From the NCBI GenBank assembly GCA_947095585.1, contig OX352761.1, positions 134,012,277-134,076,276 of the forward strand: DNA of 64,000 nucleotides. The letters are read 5' to 3'. The stretch comes from Nephrocerus scutellatus. Taxonomy: Eukaryota > Arthropoda > Insecta > Diptera > Pipunculidae. The notes beneath the pieces are model-generated. The model had not been told where the DNA came from and did no database searches. It saw nothing but the letters and a program-made list of their open reading frames with translations. A program made the position numbers and the translations under genes. This document shows positions 11,201 to 21,395 of the stretch, piece after piece; the first letter of the stretch is position 1; each line of letters starts with the position of its first letter.

Positions 11201-14200
11201 AATCTGTATCATAGAGTGTTCAATACTCGGTAGTACAGGCGGCAACAATTCTCAATCTGGAAGCATGAAGCTGTCTGCAAACTGCGTAGCAAACAGATTG
11301 ATCTTGTCGAACGAATGACTCTCCAGCTGTCAGATTGTAGATCATTGGAATCAACTATAAGGCTATATTTTTGATTCTTTTCACGAATGACCTTTTACTA
11401 CATTTGCGACATTGTAGAATGTTTTCCCTTAATTTTATCCATTAACGGAGTATTTATCAGGATGAGAGGTAAGGAACAAGCCAAGGATGTTGGCGGAATG
11501 ATTAGCAATGCCAGTAATTCTTCAAGGCTCATTTACATGCTGAGTAAGGTTATTTATCTCAGCGAATATCTCAACTCACCTTCCTTCGTGTGTTGTCTGG
11601 CTAGAATGGCGAAGCCACCCAGAATTGTGTATATGTATTGAAATTGCCCGCAATAACGATTTTAGTGTGAGGATATTGTGTGACAATTCTTGAAATTGAT
11701 TCAGACAGTGCTTCGAACTCGTTACGAGTTGAATTACTGTCTATGTTGGGGCTTCTATAAATAAAAGAGTTGCGCTTTTTTACCTTCACATTGAGCTATA
11801 TAAAATTAATTGGAACATTGTCTGAATTGAGGTAGAAGTTAAAAAGCAACATCACTGCGACCAAAAATTGCGAGTCCGCGTCTGGGGAAAAATAAAAGCA
11901 CTAAGTTATACCCAGGCAGATTTAATTCTGAGGTATCGGTATTCTCAAATACCTGAGTTTCATTTAGTGCCAGAATTGCTGGACTGTGGACGCGTACACA
12001 TTTTATATCGTGACGGTATATATCGTTTAAGAAGTAAGGAAGAGAAAAAACAAGAAAATTAAAAGGGCTACACAACAAATTAATTCCTTTGAAATCACCG
12101 TAATCCCATTTACATTTTTAAGGAACCAACCCGATTTTATTCTATTTTTTTTATTATTATATTAGGTAAGGAACAAGCCAAGGATGTTGGCGGAATGATT
12201 AGCAATGCCAGTAATTCTTCAAGGCTCATTTACATGCTGAGTAAGGTTATTTATCTCAGCGAATATCTCAACTCACCTTCCTTCGTGTGTTGTCTGGCTA
12301 GAATGGCGAAGCCACCCAGAATTGTGTATATGTATTGAAATTGCCCGCAATAACGATTTTAGTGTGAGGATATTGTGTGACAATTCTTGAAATTGATTCA
12401 GACAGTGCTTCGAACTCGTTACGAGTTGAATTACTGTCCATGTTGGGGCTTCTATAAATAAAAGAGTTGCGCTTTTTTACCTTCACATTGAGCTATATAA
12501 AATTAATTGGAACATTGTCTGAATTGAGGTAGAAGTTAAAAAGCAACATCACTGCGACCAAAAATTGCGAGTCCGCGTCTGGGGAAAAATAAAAGCACTA
12601 AGTTATACCCAGGCAGATTTAATTCTGAGGTATCGGTATTCTCAAATACCTGAGTTTCATTTAGTGCCAGAATTGCTGGACTGTGGACGCGTACACATTT
12701 TATATCGTGACGGTATATATCGTTTAAGAAGTAAGGAAGAGAAAAAACAAGAAAATTAAAAGGGCTACACAACAAATTAATTCCTTTGAAATCACCGTAA
12801 TCCCATTTACATTTTTAAGGAACCAACCCGATTTTATTCAAATTTTGTTCACATGTGTATCTCCCAAAATAACACTTTTTGTATAAATTTGGAAGTAATC
12901 TGGCCCCAGGTTCGAGAGGTTCCCGTATAAACTTTTTGATAATTTCATTTAAATTTTATGTATGTGTTTGATGACAACAATTTTTGTAAAAATTCGGAAG
13001 TGGTCGAGCTTTATGGTCTAGGAGCTCGCATATAAATTTTGTACACATGTGTATCTTTGATGACAACACTTTTTGTAAAAATTTGGAAATAATCGGGCCT
13101 AATCGGGTCGAGGGGCTCCCATATAAATGTTTTCAAAACTAAATCAATGTTATTCAAATTTACACACATGTGTATCTCCGATTAGAGAATTAATTTTTAT
13201 ATTTATGAGTTGTTTTTTTTTTATTAAATAGAGATAACAATAAATGAGCAACTAATGGCGAACTAATTATAAGTTGTAATAAATTGTGCTTGGAAATAAA
13301 TCAAAAGTTTTTTAAAGAACAGAATTTTGCCAGAAACTTCACTCTCTGACACACACAAACTAAATCCCAACCTTTATCCTAATATTTGTTTCCTTAAAAA
13401 TGCAGAGGCCGAACCTCAAAAAAGTCTATCAGTATCAGTATCAGTATCGGGACGCTCTCGCAATGTAAAAACCTAATACTTAAGACTTGCAAGATTGTAT
13501 GGATTTCCAACATAACGAGCAAACTTCTTTTTTGTCAAAACCAAAATCCAATATACAATCTTGTAAGCCTCAAGTATTAAGTAATTCCAATGTGAGAGCA
13601 CGCTAAGCTGGTTCGCCTGAGCTCGTGCAGTTTTTTTTTAGCTACATGCAATATTTGAACACCAAAGACCTAATCGCCCACAGTATTTACATTTACATTT
13701 AAATAAAATACGAATGTTCATTCTTACTGATACTGAGTAATATGCCAGTGGAATTTTCATTAAAATCAGATCAAAAGCAAATGCGGTTTTGTCACACAAA
13801 AATATCTGTCTATCTTTCAAATATGTCCGTTCATGTTTTCTTTGCATACCAAATACCTGTCCAAAAATTCAGGACCTTACGATAAACAGTTCCCGAGCTT
13901 AATCGAATTGGACAGACATACAAATATGTGAGAGATGTGTTTTATAAATGCAAGATTTGAGCTTTTCTCGAAAGTTTGTTTCCTTTTCATATTTAGTTGA
14001 ATAATTATAGTTATTACCTGAGTAACAAATTTATATCATTGTAAATGGACACTCACTTGCTGAACTTGTTGAAACTCGACCCATTGGAATATAACTCCTA
14101 CTGTCACTGTTATCCTGAGTAAAGTTAATGACGTTTACATCGTACGTCACCACAGATGCCTGCCTCTTGCGGATTGTTTGTATTCCTTCATATCCTGTCA

Positions 14201-17200
14201 ATAAACTGCTGCGATGTCGAGTCTCCTTTTCACTATCACGATCCCGAATCCGAAGTGGCGATGATAAGTCTTTGTCCTCTCCTGAGCCATCTCCGCTGTG
14301 AATTGAAGTCGGAGACAACGTTGAATCTAGAATAATTTCTGGTTTTGGAGAGGCATTTTGTGGCGCCGACAGAGCAGTTAACATGTCCAAAGACACCGTC
14401 GACGTATCGCTAAGCATTTGACTAGCAATAGTTGTGGCCCTCGGAGGTGATAGGAAGTACACATTCTGCGAATTCAAATGTTGCGAATTTTGTTTTAATG
14501 GAAGATCGTGTGATGTATGAAATTTTGATGTTGCAGGCGGAGACAACGCAACATCGCTGTGGTGGATGTTATCATTTTTCGATATAACAATTTGATCGCT
14601 AAGCGTGCTCAACCTTTGCTTAAGACTAATGGAATCATTATTCGCGTTAACAGAACATGACTGAATTGAAACATTTATTTCCGAATCCTGGTTAGACAGA
14701 GGATAACTAATCGATCGGAATAATTCTATCAGCTGGAGATTTTTATCTGCTTCCGCCGTGTTTTCGCCGGTTTCGCATGAATTTTGCTCGCCAATTGAAG
14801 GAGATAGTGATGGTGGCGGCGTTGCTGGCGTTTCTTTGAGATGTTTTGCTGGAAGGGCGAACTCATCGCTATTGATTTCCTGAATTGCATTTGCGCTTAA
14901 ATCAATTAGGTGAACGCTGTTTCTTGCATTTGATGATATCGGATCAAATGCGATAGAATCTTTCGAAGACTTTTTGTCATTTAATATGTTTATGTCCAAC
15001 AGAATATCAGGTGTGGTGTAACGTTGCTCCAGACCAAGTTTCATCTCTGCCGCATCGTGACCCTCACTCAACATTCGCTGTAAATTGCTAAAGTCAACAC
15101 AATCAGTTTCGCTACGCTTCCGCTGTCGAGTGAGTGCAGCTGGTTTTCCAACTCCATTATATGAATGCGATAGTTTTCGATTTCTTGAGCGGCCAAAAAT
15201 AAAAGAACGACTACAGCGAATTTCATCAGCAGACACCACCACCACCTTGTCACTTTTTTTCTCGACTGATAGGAATTCGCCAGATTTTATTGTTTTCGAT
15301 AAAAAGTTTTTCAGGCCGAAACCTTTATCCTCTTTATTTGACTCCCTCTTTTTCGGTTTATCATTAAACGAAGACAAAAATTCGGAATCGCTTAGAGCAA
15401 ATGATTTCTTCGTATTATCTTTGCGATTTCTGAGATTCATATTTTGCCCATTCTTCATTTTAATAAAATCAGATTCGCTTAATGCTGAAAACTTGTTGCT
15501 ATTAGATGCAACCACCGCATCTGTTGATATTTGTGACGCCGACGTTTGATCGTCATTTATTTGCTTCTTGTAAAACAAATAGTTATCCTCAATAAAACGC
15601 TTTAGCTCCTTGTTGTCTTCCTCTATCGGCACAAACGCATTGCCGTATTTTCTTAAATTAATTACACTATCATAATATTCATTTGTTGTCTCGCTGTCAT
15701 CGCTGTTGATGCCAAATATTAAATCATTCTCACAACTCGTTTCATTGCTTTTTATTTCCTTAATGTCAAGAGTTAAATTATTGGATTCTTTAAATAGAAG
15801 ATTTTCGTTTGAGTTGGAATTCGTTGCAGATGAATTATTATTCATAAATTTCGGGAAGGGTTTTAAAACGTCAAAGGCTGCCGTCTGCCCCAACTGATGT
15901 GGCAGCTGATCCTGCTGGTGGTGGGGCTGGTGCTGTACCTGATGTGCGTAATGCAGTGTAATCATTGATGGTGCACTGTCCGTGTGAATAACTTTTTCAT
16001 AGCGTTCTTGTTCGATTTCTCGAAGGTCTATACTGCTGCGGCTTAATCGTCGTTGTGGTGGCGATGGAACTCGAAGTTCATCACAATCATCCTTTTCGTC
16101 ATCTTCACTCTGAGGGAGAATGTCCTGTGTAGAGAAGAACAAAAATTAATCCTTTTGCTAATGATATTCTGTTTAACAAGGTGCTATGAAAAACTGTTTC
16201 CATGAAACACTATGTATTTATTATAAACTAGCTGAAATACCCAGTGTTGCCTATATGTCTCCATCACACTAACCTCACCCATTGAAAACGGCAGTCAATG
16301 GTATGCTTGGTGCAATATGAGCCAACAAAAGTTGTTTGCCAGAAATCTGCGGCGTAATAAGGAAAATCAACTGCCGACGAAGGATCACTCTCCACCACGA
16401 CAATGCGAGCTCTCACACATCGGCACAAGCAACTGAATATTTGAGCGGTCAAAACACCAAATTAATGGCTATAGTCAGTATAGACTTGATTTGGCACCCA
16501 ATGACATATTTTTTTCCCCAAATCAAAAATAAGTCAAGGCTATTCGAACACCTGAGGAAGTGTTCAAAATGCTTGTTTTGGAGGTACCTCAATCGGAGTT
16601 GAAAAATTGGGTTAAATGCATGCAAAAGTGTATTGATCTTCAAGGAGAATATTTTGTAAAACAATAAAACCATTTTCGATAAATAAATATTTCGTTTTGT
16701 TCTCTAATCCCGAAATATAAAAGGAAACTATCGTACTATGTTTTAGTTTCATCTGGAAACATGCAGTGAAAGAATTGAAATCGGTCTGGTAGTTTTCGAG
16801 TGTACTTCTTACAAATAAAAAAACTTACACTCTTTCTTTATAATGTTAGTATATATTGCATCAAATACAGAATATGGTTGTTCCAATTGAGTTGATAATC
16901 TAACATAACTCCTACATAAAAGTAATTACTATTACTGTTAAAAATCCTGAATCCTATTTCAATCGTAAGAAAATGCTGTATTTTCACCCTTAAAGAAGGA
17001 ATCTCTGAATTGGTTAGTACGTCAGAAGATAGTCTTATTGGTAGACCCGTGAGCTCTAGCTGAGGCACCAGTATTACGGATGGGTTCGAGAATGGGCGGA
17101 ATGCATCTGGATATTTTTTTTGAACATTGCTTGTTGAAAAAGCGATAAAACAGTGACAAGCAGGAAACATTCCTACGTTTCCCCGATATTTACGTCACCA

Positions 17201-20186
17201 ATAAGTTTTAACGCGCGGTTCTGAATTCAGTCTAGTAGACGCAATGACAATACAGTTGTATTCTTGCTTGGTGCGAAATACGCCTTGTAAATAGTAACCA
17301 GATCTGAAGGAGTGAAGTACATCTTGCACTGTTTTAGGAAACCTAAAAATCTCGCATCATTCTTGGCGATGGCAAATATTTGGTCGTTCTAACACGAAGT
17401 TTGTTGTTGACGCACATAGCGATAATTGAGAGTATTTCAGTATCTTTGATGCAAGATCCACTCATGGATAAAGTTAGGTGGATTAAATTACGCTTACGAA
17501 GCGTTAAATTCAACTCTATTATGTAGTCCCCACCTTTTTATGCTGCAGAGGTCAGAATTTAACGAGCCTAACATACGTTGTTGTTCAAGTTCCACTTGCG
17601 ATGTAGAGGGGCGTGCGGAAAGCGTGAGCTCGTATGAAAATCTAAGAGTGCTGTCGTCACCGAACGAATAGATTAGATTAGAGGTAGAAAATTGGAGATC
17701 GTTAATGAAAATGAGAAAGAGTGTCGGAGACAAAACAGAGCCTTGGGGAACACCAACGTTTATGCGGTGAACATTGGATTTGAAACCGCCCAATACGACC
17801 TGGATTGAACGGCCAAAAAGGTAGTTAGTAATCCAATCAAGCGGGGCCTTATCAATTCCATAGGCATTAATTTTCGACAAAAGAGCTTGATGCCAGACTC
17901 TGACAAATGATTTGGAAATATCGAGTGCAACAATTTTTCTTTGCTTTCTTCACTTTTCAGTGAGATAAGCCATCAGGTCACCTGTAGAACGTTCCCTACC
18001 AAAACCATTGTTAGCGCAATTGGTCGTTACGAGGAAATTCCGACTTCAGAAGAATAAGAGAAATGGAAAAGCCTGCGCAGTGGCAATGCCAACATTGAAG
18101 AACACCTCTTCAAAACTATAGCGGAATTGCTATCAGGCCTAGCAGATTTATGAAAGTTAAGATCATTTAATACTCTAGCCACTTGACGATTACGAAAGTT
18201 AATAGAGAATTCTATTTTTGCAAGTACCGGCGGCGACAACGTGCTATCTGGTAGCGTGGAGCTTTCTGCGAAATGTAAAGAAAGCAGGTCGGCCTTGTCT
18301 ATAGAGCTAAAAATTGGAATGTCATTGTAAATGAGCGTTGGAATTGAAGACGTGGCAGTATTTTTAATTCATTTCACGAATGACGAAAAAAAAGTATTTT
18401 TTGTCTCAGGATATGGTCAAAGTCAAATTTGACCCGTCTAAGGTAGGCATTGTAATCATTTCGGCCTCAGGACCGTGGGGCTCTTCAAAATTACCCCAAT
18501 TTATTCCAACTTTGCACACATGTGTATGAATCTCTAAATACAAAATTTACATGAAAATTTCAAGTTTTTATGGTCTAGTTTTTTTTTAATTGTGCAAAGA
18601 AAAAAAGACAAAGACTTGCTACGGCATTCAGTGGTCTTGAGCTCCCGACAAAATCCGCTCTCCTTTATCTGTAACATTAAAAAAATTTTACTCTGCTGAG
18701 GAAAGAGTTCGTACGAGCGGAAATGGGAATATTTAGAATACATTAAAATACATCTGAACAATTTTATCGGAATAAAAAAGTATCATAATTAATTCCAAAT
18801 TGTCGCATTCTTGTCTCGCTGCATTTCTGGAAGAGATATTCATCATATTCAGCGGAAAGTAAGGAAAAGGCAACCAGATCGCGCTGCGTACATTCAGTAA
18901 CAATACTTTTAGAACGATATTTGAATTTTTTCAAAATTAGTCAGTACGAACCTCCAAGTTGCTGACAGCACTCTGTGTTTCCTCTCGCGTTAATGTTAAA
19001 TTAAGATCACAATCACTGGGATGTAAATAGTTGAGTTGTTGTATATTGGTGGATGGGTGTGTGTGACCCATGTGTACGCTGTTTAACAAAATATTCGAAC
19101 TAGTCCGACTGAGTGCTTTTCGCTGGCGTACCGCTTCTCTGAGTAAAGATATTGTGTGTAAATATTGTTATGTTAAAAAAATTTATTCGGACATACTTAT
19201 AAATCCTCCAATACATGGTTATCATAACGATGCCCGGTATCCAGAAACTGACCGAGCTGGATATTAAAGCGTAAGCCTTATTCACAACAAACGAACACGA
19301 ATGAGGATTTTTGGAAACCTCTTGTAGATGCTCAGCGGTCGTGTACCATCCCAGGAAAATCGGTGTGAACGATATTAACGCTGGCAGAATCCATACGTTC
19401 GCCAACATAAAACAAACGGTTTTGTGAGTCATATTAAGTGGATACTCCAGTGGACGGACAATGGCATAGTATCTGTAAAAAAATGTTTTCAAAAGAATAT
19501 GTAAAAATATATTAAAAAGAGAATGTGGGCGATAAAGTCGACACTCCCCCTGTTACTGTAACACGTTTTCGATACACCCAGAGTTGTAATTTGATTGCTT
19601 ACCTATCGACTGATATACAGCATAAATGTAAAATGCTAGCTGTGGAAAAGTAAACATCCAGACTATTGTACACGTTGCACATAAAGGGGCCAAACATCCA
19701 TCTACCACCAGATAGCTCTAATGAAGCATTAAATGTCATTGCACAAAGAGCTACCAGCATGTCAGCCATGGCAAGTGACACTACGAAATAATTTGTTATT
19801 ACTCTGGAAAAAAAACAAACAAAAAACATAAATTAGAAAAAATGAAAAATACCGTTAAACCTTTACCTTAATTTCCGATTACGTTGGACAGATATGATGA
19901 CCAGTGCATTTCCCAGTACAGCTGCTAAAATAATCGAGAAAAATATGAATCCTTTCAGGATAACCAGAAAATATTCCATCCGAGTCTCCTTGTTATCATT
20001 CGCGCTTGCAAAGATCTCCTTACTGAGAGTAGAATTATTATTATTATTATTACTAAATGCTGCTGTTGTGACGTTATTAATTATAAGTGAATACTCTGAC
20101 GTCGCAAGAATATCAATGATTAAGTCGGCAGTTACTGCATCGTTTCTATTTAAGGTTACATCTACAACCGACATATCTTTCGTCAT
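5025..20186 (-). CDS. Octbeta3R: Octopamine beta-receptor, Octbeta3R-like (multi-exon GPCR)
   Basis: Class A aminergic GPCR predicted to bind octopamine or tyramine and raise cAMP at the plasma membrane. Coding exons in transcript order: 20186-19867, 19803-19603, 19472-19197, 19138-18952, 16124-14057, optional 5747-5643, 5420-5312, 5235-5025. All have GT/AG borders and the frame closes at 1123 aa (1158 with the optional exon). The first in-frame ATG follows an in-frame stop. Visible hallmarks: TM1 ending GNALVII, TM3 Asp156 and Cys149, DRY 173-175, TM5 Ser245/Ser249 before Pro253, TM6 CWLPFF (1047-1052) and NPLIY (1086-1090). The third intracellular loop is enormous, about 750 residues, as I recall for Drosophila Octbeta3R (over 1200 aa). 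The C-tail is short. The very long loop separates it from Octbeta1R/2R. 5' UTR and promoter were not located. A minus-strand AATAAA at 4867-4872 is a possible poly(A) signal. Confidence 0.9.
5312..5420 (-). CDS. Octbeta3R: Octbeta3R exon: end of loop 3 and TM6
   Basis: Encodes the conserved '[19 protein letters not shown]' TM6 entry and LPFFLW. The exon starts with the last two bases of a codon (phase 1) and ends with TG of Trp before a GTATGT donor. Equivalent to the 39583-39406 exon of Octbeta2R. Confidence 0.92.
5643..5747 (-). CDS. Octbeta3R: Predicted 105-nt cassette exon of Octbeta3R
   Basis: Preceded by a 'cttacttatcag' acceptor and followed by a 'gtaatg' donor. It is 105 nt with no stop in the needed frame, and is symmetrical phase 1-1. 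It can therefore be included or skipped between exons 16124-14057 and 5420-5312 without a frameshift. It adds 35 Pro/Ser/Thr-rich residues (for example [21 protein letters not shown]) to the end of the third intracellular loop. Expression is not shown here. Either constitutive or alternative use fits the sequence. Confidence 0.7.
5805..6125 (+). mobile_element. Helitron-like non-autonomous element in Octbeta3R intron
   Basis: Shows 'atattataaatgtaaaataa', 'ctctggctgtgtgttacc', 'ctgataaacggctggaccga' in that order. This is the hallmark word order of insect Helitron-like left ends. The right end is 'gttaacagCTAGt', consistent with the CTRR-type 3' end. No helicase ORF. Related to the minus-strand block at 600-1215. 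Confidence 0.5.
6130..7060. other. Intronic sequence, nothing recognised
   Basis: Lies inside the long Octbeta3R intron. Small ORFs at 6302-6586 and 6727-6915 show no domain or splice logic and look like chance ORFs. Confidence 0.45.
7063..7277. mobile_element. MITE with 27-bp perfect terminal inverted repeats, 215 bp
   Basis: The left end begins 'agggtgtcccaacaagagcg' and continues 'ccggatt'. The right end is its exact reverse complement, ending 'gttgggacaccct'. There is no ORF inside. The perfect match of the 27-bp ends suggests relatively recent activity or strong selection on ends. No clear target-site duplication could be assigned. The superfamily is not determinable without the partner transposase. 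Confidence 0.8.
7670..8420 (-). mobile_element. R1/I-type LINE reverse-transcriptase fragment
   Basis: Minus-strand ORFs encode pieces of a non-LTR RT: '[14 protein letters not shown]' (RT block 4) at 8129-8413, and '[10 protein letters not shown]...[11 protein letters not shown]' (RT thumb entry) at 7758-8066. The YADD box lies in another frame or is lost, so it is a pseudogene copy. It sits in the Octbeta3R intron, in the same orientation as the host gene. Confidence 0.6.
8420..8860. other. Intronic AT-rich spacer, nothing recognised
   Basis: Only A- and T-rich sequence with no recognisable element. Confidence 0.4.
8869..9230 (-). CDS. Candidate cysteine-rich exon (unassigned, low confidence)
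   Basis: The minus strand holds an open frame of about 120 codons. It starts with a hydrophobic stretch ([11 protein letters not shown]), followed by Lys/Arg-rich sequence and clustered cysteines: [27 protein letters not shown]. It ends exactly at a good donor, GTGAGT at 8868-8863. There is no ATG in frame at its upstream side, so it would need an upstream exon or a non-ATG start; a weak 'attag' acceptor is at about 9231. No family is recognised. It could equally be a chance Lys-rich ORF in T-rich DNA. It lies within the large Octbeta3R intron on the same strand. Confidence 0.25.
9240..9845. other. Intronic sequence, nothing recognised
   Basis: An ORF at 9526-9804 has no recognisable domain. 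No repeat structure was noticed. Confidence 0.4.
11467..12142. repeat. 676-bp direct duplication, copy 1 (LINE endonuclease part)
   Basis: Nearly identical to 12164-12839 at an offset of 697 bp. The one difference noticed is 'gtctatgttgg' versus 'gtccatgttgg'. The copies are separated by 21 bp of T-rich sequence. Confidence 0.9.
12164..12839. repeat. 676-bp direct duplication, copy 2
   Basis: Second copy of the unit at 11467-12142. Its right edge runs into the dispersed repeat at 12823-13195 ('cccgattttattcaaattttg'), whereas copy 1 stops after the same few bases. Copy 2 therefore preserves the original junction and copy 1 is the likely duplicate. Confidence 0.9.
12823..13195 (+). repeat. 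Dispersed modular repeat ('cacatgtgtatct' family)
   Basis: About four diverged modules of 90-115 bp, each with 'cacatgtgtatctc', 'gacaacactttttgtaaaaa', 'ggaagtaatcgggcc' and 'ggggctcccatataaa'-like words. It ends at 'gattagagaatt', the terminal word shared with other family members (31085, 37322, 41340, 43545). Confidence 0.65.
13451..13604. mobile_element. Foldback MITE, full copy 2
   Basis: Palindromic like 3457-3605: the left arm has 'ttgcaagattgtatggattt', the right arm 'acaatcttgtaagcc' and 'ccaatgtgagagcacgct'. The centre is 'ccaacataacgagcaaa'. Confidence 0.65.
13620..14056. other. Intron 3' of the big Octbeta3R exon, nothing recognised
   Basis: AT-rich, no recognisable element. The Octbeta3R donor GTGAGT lies at 14056-14051. 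Confidence 0.4.
14057..16124 (-). CDS. Octbeta3R: Octbeta3R giant loop-3 exon (2068 nt)
   Basis: Encodes residues 329-1017 of the receptor, all within the third intracellular loop. It starts [13 protein letters not shown] after an ACACAG acceptor and ends before a GTGAGT donor (phase 1). It is low-complexity: a His/Gln-rich stretch near its N-terminal end, Asn/Ser-rich runs, many Ser-Pro and Arg-Arg-x-Ser-like sites, and basic clusters, consistent with a regulatory, phosphorylatable loop. An ORF continues beyond the donor to 14031, but the spliced frame is the one matching TM6. Confidence 0.9.
16260..16666 (+). pseudogene. mariner transposase C-terminal fragment
   Basis: Plus-strand reading gives '[20 protein letters not shown]' with the third catalytic Asp in 'HHDNAS'. 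It then passes through frame shifts to 'LFPQIKNK', '[19 protein letters not shown]' and '[10 protein letters not shown]' stop. This is the C-terminal third of a mariner-family transposase. The N-terminus and the first two catalytic Asp are missing. It lies in an Octbeta3R intron, antisense to the gene. Confidence 0.75.
16830..18420 (-). mobile_element. CR1/jockey-type LINE (family A) RT fragment
   Basis: On the minus strand: '[20 protein letters not shown]' (pre-RT region), then '[20 protein letters not shown]', '[20 protein letters not shown]' and '[10 protein letters not shown]', where the usual F/YADD box is FGDD. C-terminal block pieces follow. It is the best-preserved RT of family A in the window but still interrupted. 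Located in the intron between Octbeta3R exons 18952 and 16124, in the same orientation as the gene. Confidence 0.75.
18952..19138 (-). CDS. Octbeta3R: Octbeta3R exon: start of intracellular loop 3
   Basis: Acceptor 'actcag' then the completed Lys codon and [15 protein letters not shown], the usual basic membrane-proximal start of loop 3. It ends 'SNLE' before a GTTCGT donor (a weak donor), phase 0. The splice to DILPQ at 16124 keeps the frame. Confidence 0.85.
19197..19472 (-). CDS. Octbeta3R: Octbeta3R exon: TM4, extracellular loop 2, TM5
   Basis: Runs from [11 protein letters not shown] (after DR of DRY) through TM4 and the loop with a conserved Cys (NPHSCSF) to TM5 '[20 protein letters not shown]' and RIYK. 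Donor GTATGT, phase 2. Confidence 0.93.
19603..19803 (-). CDS. Octbeta3R: Octbeta3R exon: TM2 and TM3
   Basis: Encodes [14 protein letters not shown] (TM2) and '[20 protein letters not shown]' (TM3, amine-binding Asp156), ending in the split Arg of DRY. In Octbeta2R the same stretch is divided by an intron (42712-42810 and 40208-40306). Confidence 0.94.
19867..20186 (-). CDS. Octbeta3R: Octbeta3R first coding exon: N-terminus and TM1
   Basis: ATG at 20186 is the first in frame after a TAA 18 nt upstream. It encodes an extracellular N-terminus with several N-x-S/T sites and an Asn run, TM1 ([19 protein letters not shown]) and RNRKLR ending in a split Arg codon (phase 2, GTAAAG donor). Confidence 0.92.
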
Positions 20187-20189
20187 ACC

Positions 20190-21050
20190 AAAAGCAGTCG
20201 TTTAAATTTTTCAAAATGTTTCTTATACTTTTTAAAAAACTGTATTGCATATTCCATCAACATTACCACCACACGTATCGTTGAGCACTTTAAAAACATT
20301 TTGACCACTTCATCCCGCTATAAGTAGTATATAATATTTTACAAGTTAGTGTAAAACAAATTTTGTTAGAAGATTAATGCGTTGGTATTCATGGGATGCT
20401 ATCTCATTTCTTTATCGTACATAGTGCAAATGAATAATTTTCAATCTCGAAGTATTTGATATCTTTGACATAAGACAAATATCTGAAATGAAAATATTTA
20501 TCCAATTAATAAGCATTTCATTTAATGTTTGCAAATTTCTTTTTTATTTAGCACAAAAAAAGTTTTTGGGAGTATACTTTCAAGGCACACGTTTGACACA
20601 TGTTGAAGGACTATCTCCAAAAGGATAAGAGGAAGAAACTTTGTATTAGTGACAGTCAAGCTGCTCTACTAGTAGTGGATCACCTTGTGTCAACTCAAAG
20701 ATTGTCCTCGCATGTAAGAGTAGACTGAACTTCATGTCAAGATGGAATTTGTGCACTTTTATCTGTGTTGCATGATTTACAGCAATAGAAGGCAATAAAA
20801 TACTTGAAAAAAGTAGTTCGTCTGCTAGTCCAAAAGATCTGTAACCAATGTACGGGGGTAGGCTTAAAAGTCATTGCAAGTCAAGTGTCAAGCAAGCTTG
20901 TCTCTATAATTACATAAACACTTGTACCAAACACACTGATGCTTCATTCAGATAAGGGGATGTAAATTACAACGACTGAACAGCTTTGAATGTTAAAAGT
21001 AAATAGAATCCTTCGTTATATAAAGTTGAATTTGGCAACAATTATCCGTA
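20190..21050. other. Upstream region of Octbeta3R
   Basis: Probably holds the 5' UTR and regulatory sequence of Octbeta3R (minus strand). No TATA or initiator could be assigned with confidence. No repeat was recognised before about 21050. Confidence 0.35.
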
Positions 21051-21059
21051 AGACTTTAA

Positions 21060-21395
21060 TCTCGAATACGACTAAGAGGTCAGAGTGCTTTTTGTTAAGA
21101 ACCCAAGTCTCGGTAGTGGTATGACCATTGTCTTATACGCCATATAGTTGAATTCCTGGCATTGCGCGTATTTCTGGCTCCATGCTGTTATTGGTTGCTA
21201 CAATTGACCAGAAATAGTTAGAGGATTGGACTAATACAAATTCCCGCCCCACTATCTTAATTGAGGGATCACGGTTGGATTTTCTGTTCACATGCCTGGC
21301 CACCACATACTTTGTTTTGCTGTAATTACAGTCCCAGATTCCGTGCCTCTTACTTGATCTTAATGAAAGCTTGTCGTACAATTTCTGCAGGACCT
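21060..21395 (-). mobile_element. LINE family C (RTE-like) C-terminal relic
   Basis: Minus-strand reading resembles 26870-27300: the words 'VVQSSNYFWSIVATNNSMEPEIRA' in place of 'VVQSFNCLKSTVAANNNMES', followed by the 'lgs...tmsyqy' region. Short and broken. Confidence 0.5.

Larger units (their letters stand above)
9850..12842 (-). mobile_element. CR1/jockey-type LINE (family A), degraded, with EN and RT parts
   Basis: On the minus strand, from high to low coordinates, the following are seen. Endonuclease: '[11 protein letters not shown]' and '[10 protein letters not shown]', where the usual GDFN Asp is Asn. RT: '[15 protein letters not shown]' then '[18 protein letters not shown]'. C-terminal block: '[19 protein letters not shown]'. 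The order is as in an ORF2 protein, but the frame is broken repeatedly and part of the RT, including the active-site box, is missing. A near-perfect duplication (11467-12142 and 12164-12839) doubles the EN portion. Not functional. Confidence 0.7.

Noticed and set aside
15085..15549. 154-codon plus-strand ORF
   Set aside because: Antisense shadow of the Octbeta3R loop-3 exon, which has clear receptor continuity and splice sites.
16124..16142. Start of Octbeta3R at the Met of 'MFFSTQ' before DILPQ
   Set aside because: Those codons lie in the intron; the acceptor ACACAG and phase-0 continuity from SNLE show the exon begins at DILPQ.
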